DNA from: Nematostella vectensis
Taxonomy: Eukaryota; Cnidaria; Anthozoa; Actiniaria; Edwardsiidae
Length of the DNA: 64,000 nt
Assembly (NCBI RefSeq): GCF_932526225.1
Contig: NC_064046.1
Coordinates: 2,790,001 to 2,854,000, forward strand
Reading direction: 5' to 3'
The notes under the pieces are model-generated. The model ran no database searches. It was not told the DNA's origin and saw only the letters and a program-made list of their open reading frames with translations. The stretch's first letter is position 1. Each line of letters begins with the position of its first letter. The position numbers and the translations under genes were made by a program. This document shows, piece after piece, positions 61,901-64,000 of the stretch.

Positions 61901-64000
61901 ACAATAACACGTGAAAATCAACACAAGAACACGTGAAAATCAACACAAGAACACGTGAAAATCAACACAAGAACACGTGAAAATCAACACAAGAACACGT
62001 GAAAATCAACACAAGAACACGTGAAAATCAACACAAGAACACGTGAAAATCAACACAAGAACACGTGAAAATCAACACAAGAACACGTGAAAATCAACAC
62101 AAGAACATGTGAAAATCAACACAAGAACACGTGAAAATCAACACAAGACGACGTGAAAATCAACACAAGAACACGTGAAAATCAACACAATAACACGTGA
62201 AAATCAACACAAGAACACGTGAAAATCAACACGAGACGACGTGAAAATCAACACAAGAACACGTGAAAATCAACACAAGAACACGTGAAAATCAACACAA
62301 GAACACGTGAAAATCAACACAAGACGACGTGAAAATCAACACAAGAACACGTGAAAATCAACACAAGACGACGTGAAAATCAACACAAGAACACGTGAAA
62401 ATCAACACAATAACACGTGAAAATCAACACAAGACGACGTGAAAATCAACACAAGAACACGTGAAAATCAACACAAGAACACGTGAAAATCAACACAAGA
62501 ACACGTGAAAATCAACACAAGAACACGTGAAAATCAACACAAGAACACGTGAAAATCAACACAAGAACACGTGAAAATCAACACAAGACGACGTGAAAAT
62601 CAACACAAGAACACGTGAAAATCAACACAAGAACACGTGAAAATCAACACAAGAACACGTGAAAATCAACACAAGACGACGTGAAAATCAACACAAGAAC
62701 ACGTGAAAATCAACACAAGAACACGTGAAAATCAACACAAGAACACGTGAAAATCAACACAAGACGACGTGAAAATCAACACAAGAACACGTGAAAATCA
62801 ACACAAGAACACGTGAAAATCAACACAAGAACACGTGAAAATCAACACAAGACGACGTGAAAATCAACACAAGAACACGTGAAAATCAACACAAGACGAC
62901 GTGAAAATCAACACAAGAACACGTGAAAATCAACACAATAACACGTGAAAATCAACACAAGACGACGTGAAAATCAACACAAGAACACGTGAAAATCAAC
63001 ACAAGAACACGTGAAAATCAACACAAGAACACGTGAAAATCAACACAAGAACACGTGAAAATCAACACAAGAACACGTGAAAATCAACACAAGAACACGT
63101 GAAAATCAACACAATAACACGTGAAAATCAACACAAGAACACGTGAAAATCAACACAAGAACACGTGAAAATCAACACAAGAACACGTGAAAATCAACAC
63201 AAGACGACGTGAAAATCAACACAAGAACACGTGAAAATCAACACAAGACGACGTGAAAATCAACACAAGAACACGTGAAAATCAACACAATAACACGTGA
63301 AAATCAACACAAGACGACGTGAAAATCAACACAAGAACACGTGAAAATCAACACAAGACGACGTGAAAATCAACACAAGACGACGTGAAAATCAACACAA
63401 TAACACGTGAAAATCAACACAAGACGACGTGAAAATCAACACAAGAACACGTGAAAATCAACACAAGAACACGTGAAAATCAACACAAGAACACGTGAAA
63501 ATCAACACAAGAACACGTGAAAATCAACACAAGAACACGTGAAAATCAACACAAGAACACGTGAAAATCAACACAAGAACACGTGAAAATCAACACAAGA
63601 ACACATGAAAATCAACACAAGAACATGTGAAAATCAACACAAGAACACGTGAAAATCAACACAAGACGACGTGAAAATCAACACAAGAACACGTGAAAAT
63701 CAACACAAGAACACGTGAAAATCAACACAAGACGACGTGAAAATCAACACAAGAACACGTGAAAATCAACACAATAACACGTGAAAATCAACACAAGACG
63801 ACGTGAAAATCAACACAAGAACACGTGAAAATCAACACAAGAACACGTGAAAATCAACACAAGAACACGTGAAAATCAACACAATAACACGTGAAAATCA
63901 ACACAAGAACACGTGAAAATCAACACAAGAACACGTGAAAATCAACACAAGAACACGTGAAAATCAACACAAGAACACGTGAAAATCAACACAAGAACAC
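58975..64000. repeat. 22-bp satellite, over 220 units, runs off the window
   Basis: Units share the core ACGTGAAAATCAACACAA and differ in a short variable part: AGAACACGTG (most common), AGACGACGTG and ATAACACGTG, plus rare ACATG. On the gas8 strand it ends about 7 nt before the acceptor of the exon at 58836-58967 (GATACAG). Higher-order periods are visible: about 61141-61620 recurs at +1980 (90 units), and a block from about 60601 recurs at +1540 (70 units). Confidence 0.97.

Noticed and set aside
58975..64000. CRISPR array
   Set aside because: Units are contiguous without unique spacers, in an animal intron; this is a satellite.

Overview
The window is animal nuclear DNA: genes broken into GT-AG exons, long AT-rich introns, dense MITE-type repeats and minisatellites, and no bacterial gene layout. 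Secreted PAN/EGF/fibrinogen-like proteins, intronless class A receptors and the repeat style suggest an anthozoan cnidarian, probably a sea anemone such as Nematostella. This is inference; no marker fixes the species.

Layout. 1-4626 (-): 3' truncated EF-hand gene with a lysine-rich N-terminus, its second intron mostly two minisatellites. 6050-10616 (-) and 24780-32408 (-): two paralogous genes for secreted proteins (signal peptide, PAN/apple, 2 or 3 EGF, fibrinogen-like C-terminus), separated by a repeat-rich stretch that holds an intronless GPCR (16489-17394, -). 34037-45136 (+): a 13-exon, 1004-residue coiled-coil protein with a C-terminal CAP-Gly domain and an RFX X-box in its promoter. 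45137-53438: intergenic, with a non-LTR reverse transcriptase relic, a near-perfect 88-bp palindrome and a possible small TATA-driven gene. 53439-54416 (+): a second intronless GPCR. 55553-58967 (-): the last seven exons of gas8/DRC4, followed by at least 5 kb of a 22-bp satellite that runs off the window inside the next intron.

Exon models were rebuilt by hand. For the PAN/EGF/fibrinogen-like gene at 24780-32408, the CAP-Gly gene and gas8, all visible exons join with consistent phase and GT-AG ends. The gene at 6050-10616 joins equally well except for exactly one surplus base in a G tract of its last exon.

The main unexpected pattern is that tandem arrays sit on splice junctions. The 41-bp array (about 28 units) and the 104-115-bp array (7 units) of the CAP-Gly gene are amplifications of an exon end plus its splice donor. 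The 21-bp array of the second PAN gene starts at its donor, the gas8 22-bp array stops about 7 nt from an acceptor, and the first PAN gene carries its C-terminal coding end in triplicate. gas8 (nexin-dynein regulatory complex), the X-box CAP-Gly gene and perhaps the EF-hand gene hint at a ciliary theme; the two PAN genes are an extracellular pair.
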